From an uncultured Bacteroides sp. (GTDB taxonomy: Bacteria > Bacteroidota > Bacteroidia > Bacteroidales > Bacteroidaceae): a stretch of DNA of 64,000 nt. A program made the translations under genes and the position numbers. Location: assembly GCF_905207245.1 (NCBI RefSeq), contig NZ_CAJLKP010000004.1, forward strand, positions 1-64,000, given 5' to 3'. Below, piece by piece: positions 25,747-34,982 of this stretch. Positions within the stretch are counted from its first letter, which is position 1; the number at the start of each line of letters is the position of its first letter. A model generated the notes under the pieces. It saw only the letters and a list, made by a program, of their open reading frames with translations. It was not told the DNA's origin and searched no databases.

Positions 25747-27948
25747 ATGCGAAAACTATTGATTTTATTCGTATCGGCTTTACTTCCGTGGTTATCTGTC
25801 CGGTCGCAGAAACCGGTTTATAAAGATGCGGGACAGCCTGTTGAAACCAGAGTGAAAGATTTGCTGAATCGGATGACATTGCATGAAAAGGTGCTTCAGC
25901 TGAATCAATATACATTTGGGGAGAATGATAATCCCAATAATATAGGTACGGAGGTGAAAAATCTTCCGGCGGAGATTGGTTCGCTGATTTATCTCCATAC
26001 CGATCCGAAGTTGCGTAACCGGATTCAGCGTAAGGCAATGGAAGAATCTCGCCTGGGGATACCCATTCTCTTTGGATTTGATGTGATTCACGGGTTGCGT
26101 ACAGTGTATCCGATTTCATTGGCACAGGCTTGTAGTTTTAATCCTGATTTAGTGACTCAGGCTTGCGGGATGGCTGCTAAGGAATCTGTATTGTCGGGTA
26201 TCGACTGGACATTTTCTCCTATGATTGATGTGGCGAGAGATCCCCGTTGGGGACGTATTTCCGAATGTTATGGAGAAGATCCTTACCTGAATACAGTATT
26301 TGGTGTAGCATCGGTAAAAGGTTACCAGGGCGAGAAACTGTCTGATCCGTATTCTATCGCAGCTTGCCTGAAACATTATGTAGGTTATGGTGTATCCGAA
26401 GGCGGACGGGATTACAGGTATACGGATATATCACCCCAAGCCTTGTGGGAAACCTATCTACCGCCTTATGAGGCCTGTGTGAAAGCAGGTGCCGCCACGC
26501 TTATGAGCAGTTTTAATGACATTAGCGGAGTACCGGCTACTTCAAACCATTACATCTTAACTGAAATTCTGAAGAATAAGTGGCAGCATGACGGTTTTGT
26601 CGTATCCGACTGGAATGCAATAGAGCAGCTGATTTATCAGGGTGTTGCCAAGGATCGCAAAGAAGCTGCGTATAAGGCTTTCCATGCCGGTGTGGAGATG
26701 GATATGCGTGACAATGTTTATTATGAATATTTAGAGCAGTTGGTTACTGAAAAGAAGATAGAAATTTCGCAGATAGATGATGCGGTTGCCCGTGTACTTC
26801 GAGTCAAATTTCGCCTGGGCTTATTTGATGAACCTTATACGAAAGAGCTGGCCGAGCAGGAACGTTATTTGCAGAAAGAGGATATTGCTTTGGCAGCGCG
26901 TCTGGCAGAAGAATCAATGGTGCTGTTGAAGAATGAAAAGAACTTGTTGCCTCTTTCTTCAACGGTTAAAAGAGTTGCGTTGATAGGACCTATGGTCAAG
27001 GATCGTTCCGATTTGTTGGGTGCTTGGGCTTTTAAAGGTCAGGCCGAAGATGTGGAGACCATTTATGAAGGAATGCTGAAAGAATTTGGTGATAAAGTGC
27101 GGCTGGATTATGAGCAGGGTTGTGCATTGGATGGAAATGATGAATCGGGTTTCTCCGCTGCCTTGAAAACGGCTGAGGCATCCGATGTAGTAGTGGTATG
27201 TTTAGGTGAGTCCAAACAGTGGAGTGGAGAGAATGCTTCACGCTCTACAATTGCTTTGCCCGATATTCAGGAAAAGTTGCTTTTGCATTTGAAGCAGGCG
27301 AATAAGCCTATTGTACTTGTGCTTTCCAGTGGTCGCCCTCTTGAATTGATCAGATTGGAACCTCAGGTAGAAGCTATCATTGAGATGTGGCAGCCCGGCG
27401 TTGCGGGAGGAACTCCCTTAGCAGGCATTTTATCGGGCAGGGTGAATCCTTCCGGAAAGTTGTCAGTGACATTCCCTCTGTCTACAGGTCAGATACCGGT
27501 CTACTATAATATGCGGCAGTCTGCCCGTCCGTTCGAAGCGATGGGGGATTATCAGGATATTCCTACCGAACCTTTGTATCCGTTCGGGTATGGATTGAGT
27601 TATACTACCTTTACTTACTCTGATGCAAAACTTTCTTCCTTGAAAATCAAGAAGAATCAGAAGATTACAGCCGAGGTTACAGTGACTAACGCAGGTAAGG
27701 TGGAAGGAAAAGAAACCGTGCTATGGTATGTGTCCGATCCGTTTTGTAGCATTTCCCGTCCTATGAAAGAACTGAAATTCTTCGAAAAACAATCGTTGAA
27801 GGCCGGTGAAAGCAGAGTCTTTCGGTTTGAGATTGATCCTATGAGAGATTTGAGCTATACGGATGCAACGGGCAAACGCTTTTTGGAGGCGGGTGAATTT
27901 ATTGTGTCGGTAGGTGGTCGGAAACTGACTTTTGAAGTTGTGGACTAA
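25747..27948 (+). CDS. GH3 beta-glycosidase (BglX-like)
   Basis: Periplasmic exo-beta-glycosidase of family GH3. The signal peptide covers about residues 1-20. The (beta/alpha)8 domain carries DVARDPRWGRISECYGEDPYL and KHYVGYG. The nucleophile is Asp288 in FVVSDWN. The alpha/beta sandwich domain contains the acid/base Glu in the GESKQWSGENASR segment, and a C-terminal fibronectin-III-like domain ends the chain (from about residue 640, VTNAGKVEGKETVLWYV). The length of 733 residues is normal. Beta-glucosidase, beta-xylosidase and other beta-exo activities share this layout. It lies 16 bases behind the esterase. Confidence 0.93.
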   Translation: MRKLLILFVSALLPWLSVRSQKPVYKDAGQPVETRVKDLLNRMTLHEKVLQLNQYTFGENDNPNNIGTEVKNLPAEIGSLIYLHTDPKLRNRIQRKAMEESRLGIPILFGFDVIHGLRTVYPISLAQACSFNPDLVTQACGMAAKESVLSGIDWTFSPMIDVARDPRWGRISECYGEDPYLNTVFGVASVKGYQGEKLSDPYSIAACLKHYVGYGVSEGGRDYRYTDISPQALWETYLPPYEACVKAGAATLMSSFNDISGVPATSNHYILTEILKNKWQHDGFVVSDWNAIEQLIYQGVAKDRKEAAYKAFHAGVEMDMRDNVYYEYLEQLVTEKKIEISQIDDAVARVLRVKFRLGLFDEPYTKELAEQERYLQKEDIALAARLAEESMVLLKNEKNLLPLSSTVKRVALIGPMVKDRSDLLGAWAFKGQAEDVETIYEGMLKEFGDKVRLDYEQGCALDGNDESGFSAALKTAEASDVVVVCLGESKQWSGENASRSTIALPDIQEKLLLHLKQANKPIVLVLSSGRPLELIRLEPQVEAIIEMWQPGVAGGTPLAGILSGRVNPSGKLSVTFPLSTGQIPVYYNMRQSARPFEAMGDYQDIPTEPLYPFGYGLSYTTFTYSDAKLSSLKIKKNQKITAEVTVTNAGKVEGKETVLWYVSDPFCSISRPMKELKFFEKQSLKAGESRVFRFEIDPMRDLSYTDATGKRFLEAGEFIVSVGGRKLTFEVVD

Positions 27949-27993
27949 GTTTTCCGGTGAATAAACAGTCTTTGATAAAAATAGATATGACTT

Positions 27994-29790
27994 ATGAATA
28001 GAATAAGAATAAATATCCTGTTGCTATTGTTGTGCATATTCCTTTCTGGAGTGGCGCAGAATTTATCTGACGGATGGAATAAAAATAGAACGGCTAGATT
28101 GACCAAACCTGTATTTGTCTATAACAATTGGTCCGCCTATGATGAATTATCTGATAACATTCCTCTGGATGAGACATTGGCAATGAAAGAGTTGGATCAC
28201 ATTGTGCGTTTGAAAAAATCGGGTGTACAGGTGGATTATTATATGATGGACGCATTCTGGTTTGATGTGAATGAGGGATATCGTAAGTGGAGGTCGGACT
28301 GCTGGCCGGAAGGTCCCAAACGTTGGCTGGATGCGTGCAAAAGAGAAGGAATAAAGCCCGGTTTGTGGTTTTCTACGAACCTGCTGCGTATAGGCGGAGA
28401 GGCAAATACGATGAAGGTTATTCCGGAATGGGAAAGTTCTGTGGCGGAAGACGGAACAACTCTTTGTCTGTTCAGAGGAGGATATTTGAACCATCTTATG
28501 CAGACCCTGCAAATGTACGCGGATATGGGTATCAAGATGTTCAAATTTGATTTTGCTTATTTTGATGCGGCAACTCCTGATGCCAAATGTACGATGTTGC
28601 CTACTGACATTGAGGAACAGAATAAAAATACCTTTATTTCTGCCATAAAAGAATTTCGTTATAAGAATCCGGATGTACTTTTTATTGGCTACAATGGTTT
28701 CGGGGGTGATATGGAAAATACGGTTACTTCGTTTCGAAAAACAGTAGACCTGCGTTGGCTGGAAATATTTGATACGATGTATTGCGGTGATCCCCGTCTT
28801 TCTGATGTGCCGATGATGAACTTCTGGCGTTCACAGGATTTGTATTCGGATCACATGACCTTTCAATACTTGTTTAATGGAGTACCGGTCCAGCGCATTG
28901 ATAACTGTGCTTTTATGATTGGTACCACGGGTACTTGTTATAACAGGGCTTTAAATGCCTGGAAAGGCATGATGATTCTGACGATGGCACGCGGAGGCTG
29001 GTTGAATGTCTGTCATGGAAATATTGATTTGCTAAGTGACGATGATGCTCGTTGGATGGTTAAAGTGCAGCAATTGTATATGAAGGTACAGCAGTATGGA
29101 AATATTTCAGCATTCGGTACTATCCCCGGCAAAGCGCTGCCGTACGGATACATGGCTTCCGCTGAAGGAGGGAACCTTTATACTGTGGTAAACGCATCAC
29201 AAGAGAAGGCCAAAGTAACGTTGCCTGAAGCAACAGGAACGGGTAGGGTGCTTTTTACGGACAGTGGTTTTATGCCTGTTTTAGAAAAGAATATTGTGGA
29301 ATTGGGGCCGGAACAGATGGTTGTTGTCGGATACGGCAAGTTCAGTACCCGGGAGTATGATTTAGGTATTGAGAAAGATATCGTTATCCCTGCAACAATT
29401 CAAAAGGTAAAAATAGATGTGCAAAAGAAAAATGAGCATACCTTGCAGGCACATTACATTCCTTCGAAAGGGAAAACTGTACGGATTCTCTTTCAGCAAC
29501 TGGATGAGCGTGGAAAAGCATTCCGTTCGTGGGGCGGTGCTCCTCCCACCGGGATTAAAATGGACCATTTCTTCGATATAGAAATAAAGCAGGGCAAGCG
29601 TTCTGTTCCGATAAAGAAATCGCATGATAAGATGATCTGGTGCGGCTTGTCATGGGCGGTAGGAGAGGTTTCTGCTGACGATATAAAAGAAGGACGTCCG
29701 TTGGAAATAAGTTGTACCACTATAGATGGGAATAGCGAACACTGCTTATTGGAAGTTTACGAGGTTGAATATTCTGCTGATAAGAAATAA
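27994..29790 (+). CDS. Secreted TIM-barrel hydrolase, clan GH-D-like
   Basis: A 598-residue secreted protein with a signal peptide (about residues 1-21, LSGVAQ). The barrel resembles clan GH-D (GH27/GH36) in overall order: PVFVYNNWSAY near the start, VDYYMMDAFWFD, GIKPGLWFS, and MFKFDFAYFD with Asp186 in the position of a retaining nucleophile. A beta-rich region from about residue 385 and a C-terminal sandwich from about 455 follow. The acid/base is not obvious; the RWLEIFDTMYCGDPRLSD stretch is the best candidate. It is divergent enough that the family number and sugar specificity are left open. It is last in the operon with SASA and GH3. Confidence 0.65.
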   Translation: MNRIRINILLLLLCIFLSGVAQNLSDGWNKNRTARLTKPVFVYNNWSAYDELSDNIPLDETLAMKELDHIVRLKKSGVQVDYYMMDAFWFDVNEGYRKWRSDCWPEGPKRWLDACKREGIKPGLWFSTNLLRIGGEANTMKVIPEWESSVAEDGTTLCLFRGGYLNHLMQTLQMYADMGIKMFKFDFAYFDAATPDAKCTMLPTDIEEQNKNTFISAIKEFRYKNPDVLFIGYNGFGGDMENTVTSFRKTVDLRWLEIFDTMYCGDPRLSDVPMMNFWRSQDLYSDHMTFQYLFNGVPVQRIDNCAFMIGTTGTCYNRALNAWKGMMILTMARGGWLNVCHGNIDLLSDDDARWMVKVQQLYMKVQQYGNISAFGTIPGKALPYGYMASAEGGNLYTVVNASQEKAKVTLPEATGTGRVLFTDSGFMPVLEKNIVELGPEQMVVVGYGKFSTREYDLGIEKDIVIPATIQKVKIDVQKKNEHTLQAHYIPSKGKTVRILFQQLDERGKAFRSWGGAPPTGIKMDHFFDIEIKQGKRSVPIKKSHDKMIWCGLSWAVGEVSADDIKEGRPLEISCTTIDGNSEHCLLEVYEVEYSADKK

Positions 29791-29797
29791 GATTGGA

Positions 29798-29834
29798 AAA
29801 GGGATGACTGGAACAGTTTCACAGTCATCCCTTT
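29798..29834. terminator. Bidirectional terminator between the SASA operon and HTCS
   Basis: A perfect 13-bp stem (AAAGGGATGACTG and its complement) with an 11-base loop lies in the 51-base gap between two convergent genes, followed on the + side by TTTCTTG. Confidence 0.88.
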
Positions 29835-29841
29835 CTTGAGG

Positions 29842-32800
29842 TTATCGGTCTCCTTTTTTCAGATCCCTGAAACTCTTGGGTGTTTCATTATATACTTCCT
29901 TAAAGCACTTGATGAAATAATGTGCTTGGTTAAAACCGGTCAGGTAGGCTATTTCCGCTATTGACAAATCACTGTTTATCAATAGCTCGGATGCTTTTCG
30001 AAGCCGGATAGCCCGGATAAACTGATTGGGTGTCTGCCCGATAAGCATTCTGAACTTCTTATGAAGCACTGTCTTACTGATATTCATGGCTATTGAGAAT
30101 TCCTCAATGTTGAAGTCCGCCTTATCCAGATTCTCTTCTATCACCTTCATGGCCTGTTGCAGGAATATTTCCTTGGAATTGAACTCAATGGTATTACTGT
30201 CTTTGGCTATGAGGTTCTTTAGGAGTTGTTCTTTTCGTTTCTGGCGCGTATTCAGGATATTCATGATCTGATTGATCAATGCTTCCGTATCAAAAGGTTT
30301 CTTGATATAGATGTCAGCGCCTTCTTTATACCCCCTTAGTTCATCTTCAGATGAAGTTTTGGCAGTCAGTAATATAACGAATATATCGGCATAAAGGGAA
30401 TTTTCCTTTATATGGCGGCACAGTGTCAGGCCGTCCATACCGGGCATCATGATGTCCGATATTACGATTTCAGGAAGATACTCACCTACTAATTTCAAGG
30501 CTTCTTCTCCATGGGTGGTTGTCACTACGTTGAAGTGCTCCGCCAATTTGCCCGCAAGGTATTTAAGTATCTGTTCGTTATCTTCTACCAGTAATATGGT
30601 GGCACTGTTCTCTATATTGGTTGCTTGTGCTTTAAATTCGGTAATATCAGTTGTTTCCTGATATTCTTCTGAATTCTCTACCGGTAGTTTGATGCACAGT
30701 GTGGTGCCTTGTCCGGGTTGTGAGTCAATAGAAACTGTGCCGTTCATTACTGATACGAATTTCTTCACGACATATAATCCTATGCCCAATCCGTTGGGAG
30801 TGTTTTCCTTATTGTATTGGGGCTCCCTATAGAATTTATTGAATACGGTTGCCTGGTATAACTGATTGATACCCGGTCCCGTATCTTTTATGAATACACT
30901 CAATTGTCCATCTATATATTCCAGTGCCACCGATACACTGCCTTGATCGGGGGTGTACTTAATGGCGTTACTCAGTAAGTTATATAAAATCCTTTCAAAT
31001 TTTACACTGTCAATCCATATATGTATGGAGGGGATGTTGGCCTGATAGGATAGCTGGATTTTTTTAGAGCTTGCCAGATAATTGAATGCATTCACTATGA
31101 TGCGGCAGAATGATACGATTTCTATGTTTCTATTGTTTATCTTTACTTCAGAGAATTCCACTCGCTTGAAGTCAAGGATTGTAGAAAACAGATCGGATAA
31201 GAATGCAGCATTTTTAGTGATGATGGATAGTCTTTCATACTGAATATCATCTTCTTTGGTTTCACGCAACATATCATTGGCAGGTGCCAGTATCAAAGAT
31301 AAAGGTGTAATCAGGTCGTGCCCGAGACTTTCGAAGAAACTTTCCTTTTCTTTTAATAGTTCTTCTTTCTTCAATGTCTCCATCTCCTGTATCTTTTGTA
31401 TACTCTTTCTTCTGTAGTGTCTGATAATCATATATATTATGAGTGCGATGCTCAACAGGATAATCAGGCAGGAAATGAAATAGAACAAAGGTGTTTTCCA
31501 CCAGGGCGGAGCGACAATAATACTCATGGACCAGCATGGCTTGGTGCCTGACTCTTCGTTATATTTCATAATTTCCAGAGTGTATGTGCCGGGGTTGAGT
31601 TGTGAGAAGGTCAGAGGTACGGACATATCGAGATATTGCCAGCTGTCGGTAAAACCGATCATCCTGTATAGGTATTTGTTGCAGTAGTTGGCTTCCCCTA
31701 TTTCAGTAAAGGACAGGGATATCCATTTGGAGGCATAAGACAGGGTGATGGAAGGTATATATTCGGTATTCTCTTTTAAAATCACCCGGTTGTTTATCGT
31801 ATCGCCTACCTGTATCTTTTGGTGGTTGATCTCCAGATCAGTCAATATGAGTTTGGTCTTATCATACTGATGTAGCGCCTTTTCCACATCCACAATCATG
31901 AGTTGTTCGGTATTGCCGAACAGGATATATTCTTTGTTTTCATAAGTTATTTTTTCGGCTGAAAGGATAGAAGAGTTGCCCCAATAGCTGATATTCGGTT
32001 CGCAGATGCGCTGTTCACTGTTTATGTAGCAGAATATCTTCTCACCGATAAAGAACCATAGATTCTGGTTATCATCGAGCAACAATGACTTGATGGCCCC
32101 TTGCGGCAATGGGTATGTAGGGAATGCGGTAGAAACTTGCAGTGAATCATTGGATACTTCCATCTTCAACAGATTGTTTGATGTTCCTATCCACCAGCAT
32201 TTATTACTTTTATCTTCTATGATAGAGTACACAATCTCCTGGTCGATGATTTTATCTTTTAGAGTGACCTGGTCTGATGCATTGAAGATGGAGAGCCCAT
32301 TATGCGAAGCTATAAACAATTGGTTGTCACGATAAGGTATGATAGCGTTTATCCTGTCCCGACTGAAATAGTCATAATGGATATAATCTTTTATTAGCTG
32401 GTTCTTCTTGTCCAGATATACGGACATCAGGCCGTTTTGTTTGGTGCCTATCCATACTTTATTGTCTTTTATATAGAAAGTCGTAATCTTTTCTAATTCA
32501 GTGCTTGCCGTAAATTCTTTCCATTGAATTTCCTGCGAATTATTATTCTGGAAAGAATATAATAATCCTATGCCATCGTGCCCCACTAACGTAATATCCT
32601 TATTTTGCCCGATAGATAAGATATGGTCCTTGAATTTGTCTTTGCTTTTATAATTCTCCTTTTCAGTAGAGGTACGCATATCGAAATGATACATACCGTC
32701 GCCTAAGGTTCCCAACAGTATTTTGTCTTGTAAAAGGGCGATAGAAGTGATGGGAGAATGTGTTTTACGAATTGAGAGTAACTGATTGATTCCCCTGTCT

Positions 32801-33762
32801 GAGGAGGAATACTTATAGAGTCCTTTTCCGTATGAACCTATCCAGATGTTATCAAGGCTATCTTTATAAATGGCATTGATAAAAGTGGTGCCCAGATGTT
32901 CTGTGCCGGGTAGTGGATAAATACGCTCTTGTTCTTTATCATATACTTTTATTCCTTCTCCCCAGGTACCGATTAAAAGTTTGTTTGCTTCTCCTTCTAT
33001 GCGGTATATGGGGGTATTGCTGTTATGTAGATGGATGGTCCGGGCTTGTTCGGGTTGTTGGCTCCAAGTTAATTCATAGAGCGCATTATCCCATGAAGAG
33101 TAATACAGGGTATTCTCTTCTCCGGTGTCGTGTAGTTGTGTGATGGTCTGGTTCTTGGGAGTAATGTCTGTCCATGTTTGTTTTCGGGAGTTGTACATCA
33201 CAAGTCCTGTATAGGTGCTGATCCATATATATCCTTTAGGCTTTTCCACAAAACTGGAGACAATGGCTCCTGAATGGCTGCGTTCGACTGTGAAGCTGGT
33301 ACGTTCTGTATTCTTGGGAGTTAATTTGCATATACCTTCTTCCCAGCTTCCCAACCAAATGTTATGATCAGAGTCTTCGAATATGGAAACAATCCGGTTA
33401 GGGATGGGTTCGGAAACTTGCTCATTGAGGTGGGTGAACTGGTCGGTCCGCGGATTGTATATATCTACTCCTCCGGTCTTAAAGCCAATCCATAACAAGC
33501 CTCTGGAATCAAGGAACAAGGTTTCTATATTATTATTCTTAAGACTGTTGTTTGCTGATTTTCCCGATTTATAGACTTTGAACCGATGTCCGTCAAAACG
33601 GTTGAGCCCATCTTCTGTGGCAATCCACATATAATAGTCATTTTCACAGATAGAAGTGATTTCAGAACTTGATAATCCATCTGCTAAATCATAATGCAAT
33701 AGCTTCTGTGCTCCGGCAGTGGAAGCTAAAAAGAGTACGAATATAAATAATAGCTTTCTCAT
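29842..33762 (-). CDS. Hybrid two-component system sensor/regulator (HTCS)
   Basis: One-protein sensor, kinase, receiver and transcription factor that detects an oligosaccharide in the periplasm and activates PUL genes. Signal peptide (1-18); a periplasmic sensor of 14 or so propeller repeats (about 20-650, WIG/WIAT-type blades); Y_Y_Y domain (about 665-750); one transmembrane helix (about 758-781). The HisKA domain carries His815 in GHDLITPLSL, where most HTCS have HELRTPL. The ATPase domain has N932 (NLLSNAIKYTP), DTGPGI and GLGIGLY. The receiver has Asp1103 in VISDIMMPGMDG and Lys in IKKPFD. The AraC-type HTH covers about 1205-1300. It lies 4 bases behind the nucleoside-hydrolase-like gene and is expected to act on the GTTAT elements at 24181 and 34894. 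Confidence 0.96.
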   Translation of the reverse strand: MRKLLFIFVLFLASTAGAQKLLHYDLADGLSSSEITSICENDYYMWIATEDGLNRFDGHRFKVYKSGKSANNSLKNNNIETLFLDSRGLLWIGFKTGGVDIYNPRTDQFTHLNEQVSEPIPNRIVSIFEDSDHNIWLGSWEEGICKLTPKNTERTSFTVERSHSGAIVSSFVEKPKGYIWISTYTGLVMYNSRKQTWTDITPKNQTITQLHDTGEENTLYYSSWDNALYELTWSQQPEQARTIHLHNSNTPIYRIEGEANKLLIGTWGEGIKVYDKEQERIYPLPGTEHLGTTFINAIYKDSLDNIWIGSYGKGLYKYSSSDRGINQLLSIRKTHSPITSIALLQDKILLGTLGDGMYHFDMRTSTEKENYKSKDKFKDHILSIGQNKDITLVGHDGIGLLYSFQNNNSQEIQWKEFTASTELEKITTFYIKDNKVWIGTKQNGLMSVYLDKKNQLIKDYIHYDYFSRDRINAIIPYRDNQLFIASHNGLSIFNASDQVTLKDKIIDQEIVYSIIEDKSNKCWWIGTSNNLLKMEVSNDSLQVSTAFPTYPLPQGAIKSLLLDDNQNLWFFIGEKIFCYINSEQRICEPNISYWGNSSILSAEKITYENKEYILFGNTEQLMIVDVEKALHQYDKTKLILTDLEINHQKIQVGDTINNRVILKENTEYIPSITLSYASKWISLSFTEIGEANYCNKYLYRMIGFTDSWQYLDMSVPLTFSQLNPGTYTLEIMKYNEESGTKPCWSMSIIVAPPWWKTPLFYFISCLIILLSIALIIYMIIRHYRRKSIQKIQEMETLKKEELLKEKESFFESLGHDLITPLSLILAPANDMLRETKEDDIQYERLSIITKNAAFLSDLFSTILDFKRVEFSEVKINNRNIEIVSFCRIIVNAFNYLASSKKIQLSYQANIPSIHIWIDSVKFERILYNLLSNAIKYTPDQGSVSVALEYIDGQLSVFIKDTGPGINQLYQATVFNKFYREPQYNKENTPNGLGIGLYVVKKFVSVMNGTVSIDSQPGQGTTLCIKLPVENSEEYQETTDITEFKAQATNIENSATILLVEDNEQILKYLAGKLAEHFNVVTTTHGEEALKLVGEYLPEIVISDIMMPGMDGLTLCRHIKENSLYADIFVILLTAKTSSEDELRGYKEGADIYIKKPFDTEALINQIMNILNTRQKRKEQLLKNLIAKDSNTIEFNSKEIFLQQAMKVIEENLDKADFNIEEFSIAMNISKTVLHKKFRMLIGQTPNQFIRAIRLRKASELLINSDLSIAEIAYLTGFNQAHYFIKCFKEVYNETPKSFRDLKKGDR

Positions 33763-33766
33763 AATT

Positions 33767-34765
33767 TTAATGTTTAGGGCAATACATCATATATTGTTCG
33801 AGTAAATCCTCCATTTCTTTTGCAGGTAAAGACTCTATTAAACGGATATGCTTTCCTGTTTTTGTAGCTCTCCATGTATTATTACCCTCAGAGTCTACAG
33901 ATATAATTCCCCGTTCACTGATATAATAAGGTGTATAGCCTTTTATGGCTACCCAAACAGTTGCCTGATCCCAACTCCATCTACCTTGTGGTTCTCCCTG
34001 GGACATGCTTAGTAAAAACACATCTTTTATAGGATGATTTTCTACAGGCATCCGACTAATCCGGCGACCGGTTATTATGTTGTAGCCAATCTCGAATCCA
34101 CAGAAGATAATGTCTGTAGGCCAATGGTTCACAACGAAAGAGGAGGAGGAAGCGTCACAATATACATTATATTCTCGTCCTTCGGGGAATATCCCTGCCA
34201 TGGAAACTAACTGCTTAACCTTTCTGCGTACAAGTTCTGCTCCTGTTTCCGGTGAAAATTCGTCTCCTTTTGATTGTAGCAGTTCTTTTAGGTTGGAGAA
34301 AGCTCCGATGGTGCAGATTGTGACACTACTATCCGGTTGCGTGCATAAAATAGATCGATATACCTTGACGGCATTGGGGGCATCTGATGATTTCGCTATT
34401 CGGTGGGGATATTTCTGAGGCAAAACTTCAGTCCATTTTTTGTTGTGCGGGCATTCCAATGTGACTGCACTTTCTCCTTTTGCAACGCCAAGAGGAATAT
34501 CAGGTCGCTTGAAGTATGTATTAATGACTTCAATACAAGGAATTGTTAATTCGGACTTATTAGAAGATACAGTAGCCAGTATATCTACATATCCACTATC
34601 AGCTAAGGCATGCATCACTGCCATGGCACCTACGTCATCATAGTCAGGTCCCAAGTCCGTATCTAAAATCAATCGGACTTTATCAGCATTAGTTCTATTT
34701 GAAGGGCTGCATCCACAAAGGAGAAGCAATAAGAAAGGGTATAAAATAAATCTTATTCTATTCAT
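33767..34765 (-). CDS. Nucleoside-hydrolase-like lipoprotein
   Basis: Member of the inosine/uridine-preferring nucleoside hydrolase superfamily, which cleaves N-ribosyl bonds with a Ca-binding Asp cluster. Asp35, Asp37, Asp41, Asp43 and Asp44 (DTDLGPDYDD) are intact. A lipobox (LLLLLCGC, Cys19) makes it an envelope protein, unlike the cytosolic enzymes of purine salvage. The ATG at 34765 was chosen because a -7 box at 34791-34798 puts the transcript start at or below the ATG seven codons upstream. It is encoded directly ahead of the HTCS gene in the same transcript. A furanosidase acting on a glycan or a glycosylated small molecule is conceivable; this is inference. Confidence 0.85.
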   Translation of the reverse strand: MNRIRFILYPFLLLLLCGCSPSNRTNADKVRLILDTDLGPDYDDVGAMAVMHALADSGYVDILATVSSNKSELTIPCIEVINTYFKRPDIPLGVAKGESAVTLECPHNKKWTEVLPQKYPHRIAKSSDAPNAVKVYRSILCTQPDSSVTICTIGAFSNLKELLQSKGDEFSPETGAELVRRKVKQLVSMAGIFPEGREYNVYCDASSSSFVVNHWPTDIIFCGFEIGYNIITGRRISRMPVENHPIKDVFLLSMSQGEPQGRWSWDQATVWVAIKGYTPYYISERGIISVDSEGNNTWRATKTGKHIRLIESLPAKEMEDLLEQYMMYCPKH

Positions 34766-34790
34766 AGCATACTGATTAAAATTCAATATT

Positions 34791-34798
34791 CAAAAGTA
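34791..34798 (-). promoter_or_regulatory. -7 promoter box of the nucleoside hydrolase-HTCS operon
   Basis: The - strand reads TACTTTTG, a perfect TAnnTTTG match, about 26 bases ahead of the chosen start codon. Confidence 0.6.
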
Positions 34799-34861
34799 GG
34801 AAAAAATAAGCGATCCCCTTCTTTTTGAAGACGCTTAAAAATAAAAGAATCGTGCCGATTG

Positions 34862-34905
34862 ATAACAAATTCCTGTTTTTAATAGTGAATACAGGAATTT
34901 GTTAT
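34862..34905. repeat. 15-bp perfect inverted repeat at the divergent PUL promoter
   Basis: The arm ATAACAAATTCCTGT is exactly inverted 14 bases later, close to the midpoint between the divergent nucleoside-hydrolase and SusC start codons. The right arm includes the first GTTAT half-site of the candidate HTCS operator. It could serve as a symmetrical operator or, if transcribed, as a leader hairpin; the T-rich sequence after it (CTTTTGTGCTTTTC) allows an attenuator reading. Confidence 0.7.
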
Positions 34906-34954
34906 TCTTTTGTGCTTTTCTGTTATCCCGTTTATAAAGAAACAGGGACTTTTG
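34894..34954 (+). promoter_or_regulatory. Candidate HTCS operator and promoter of the SusC operon
   Basis: GTTAT half-sites start at 34901 and 34922, 21 bases apart. The -7-like box GACTTTTG (34947-34954, one mismatch to TAnnTTTG) follows at the same 21-base step. Spacing and many intervening bases match the element at 24181-24241. No good -33 TTTG is present, as expected for an activator-dependent promoter. Confidence 0.7.
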
Positions 34955-34982
34955 CATCAGTAACTTTTTAATTTAAAATATT

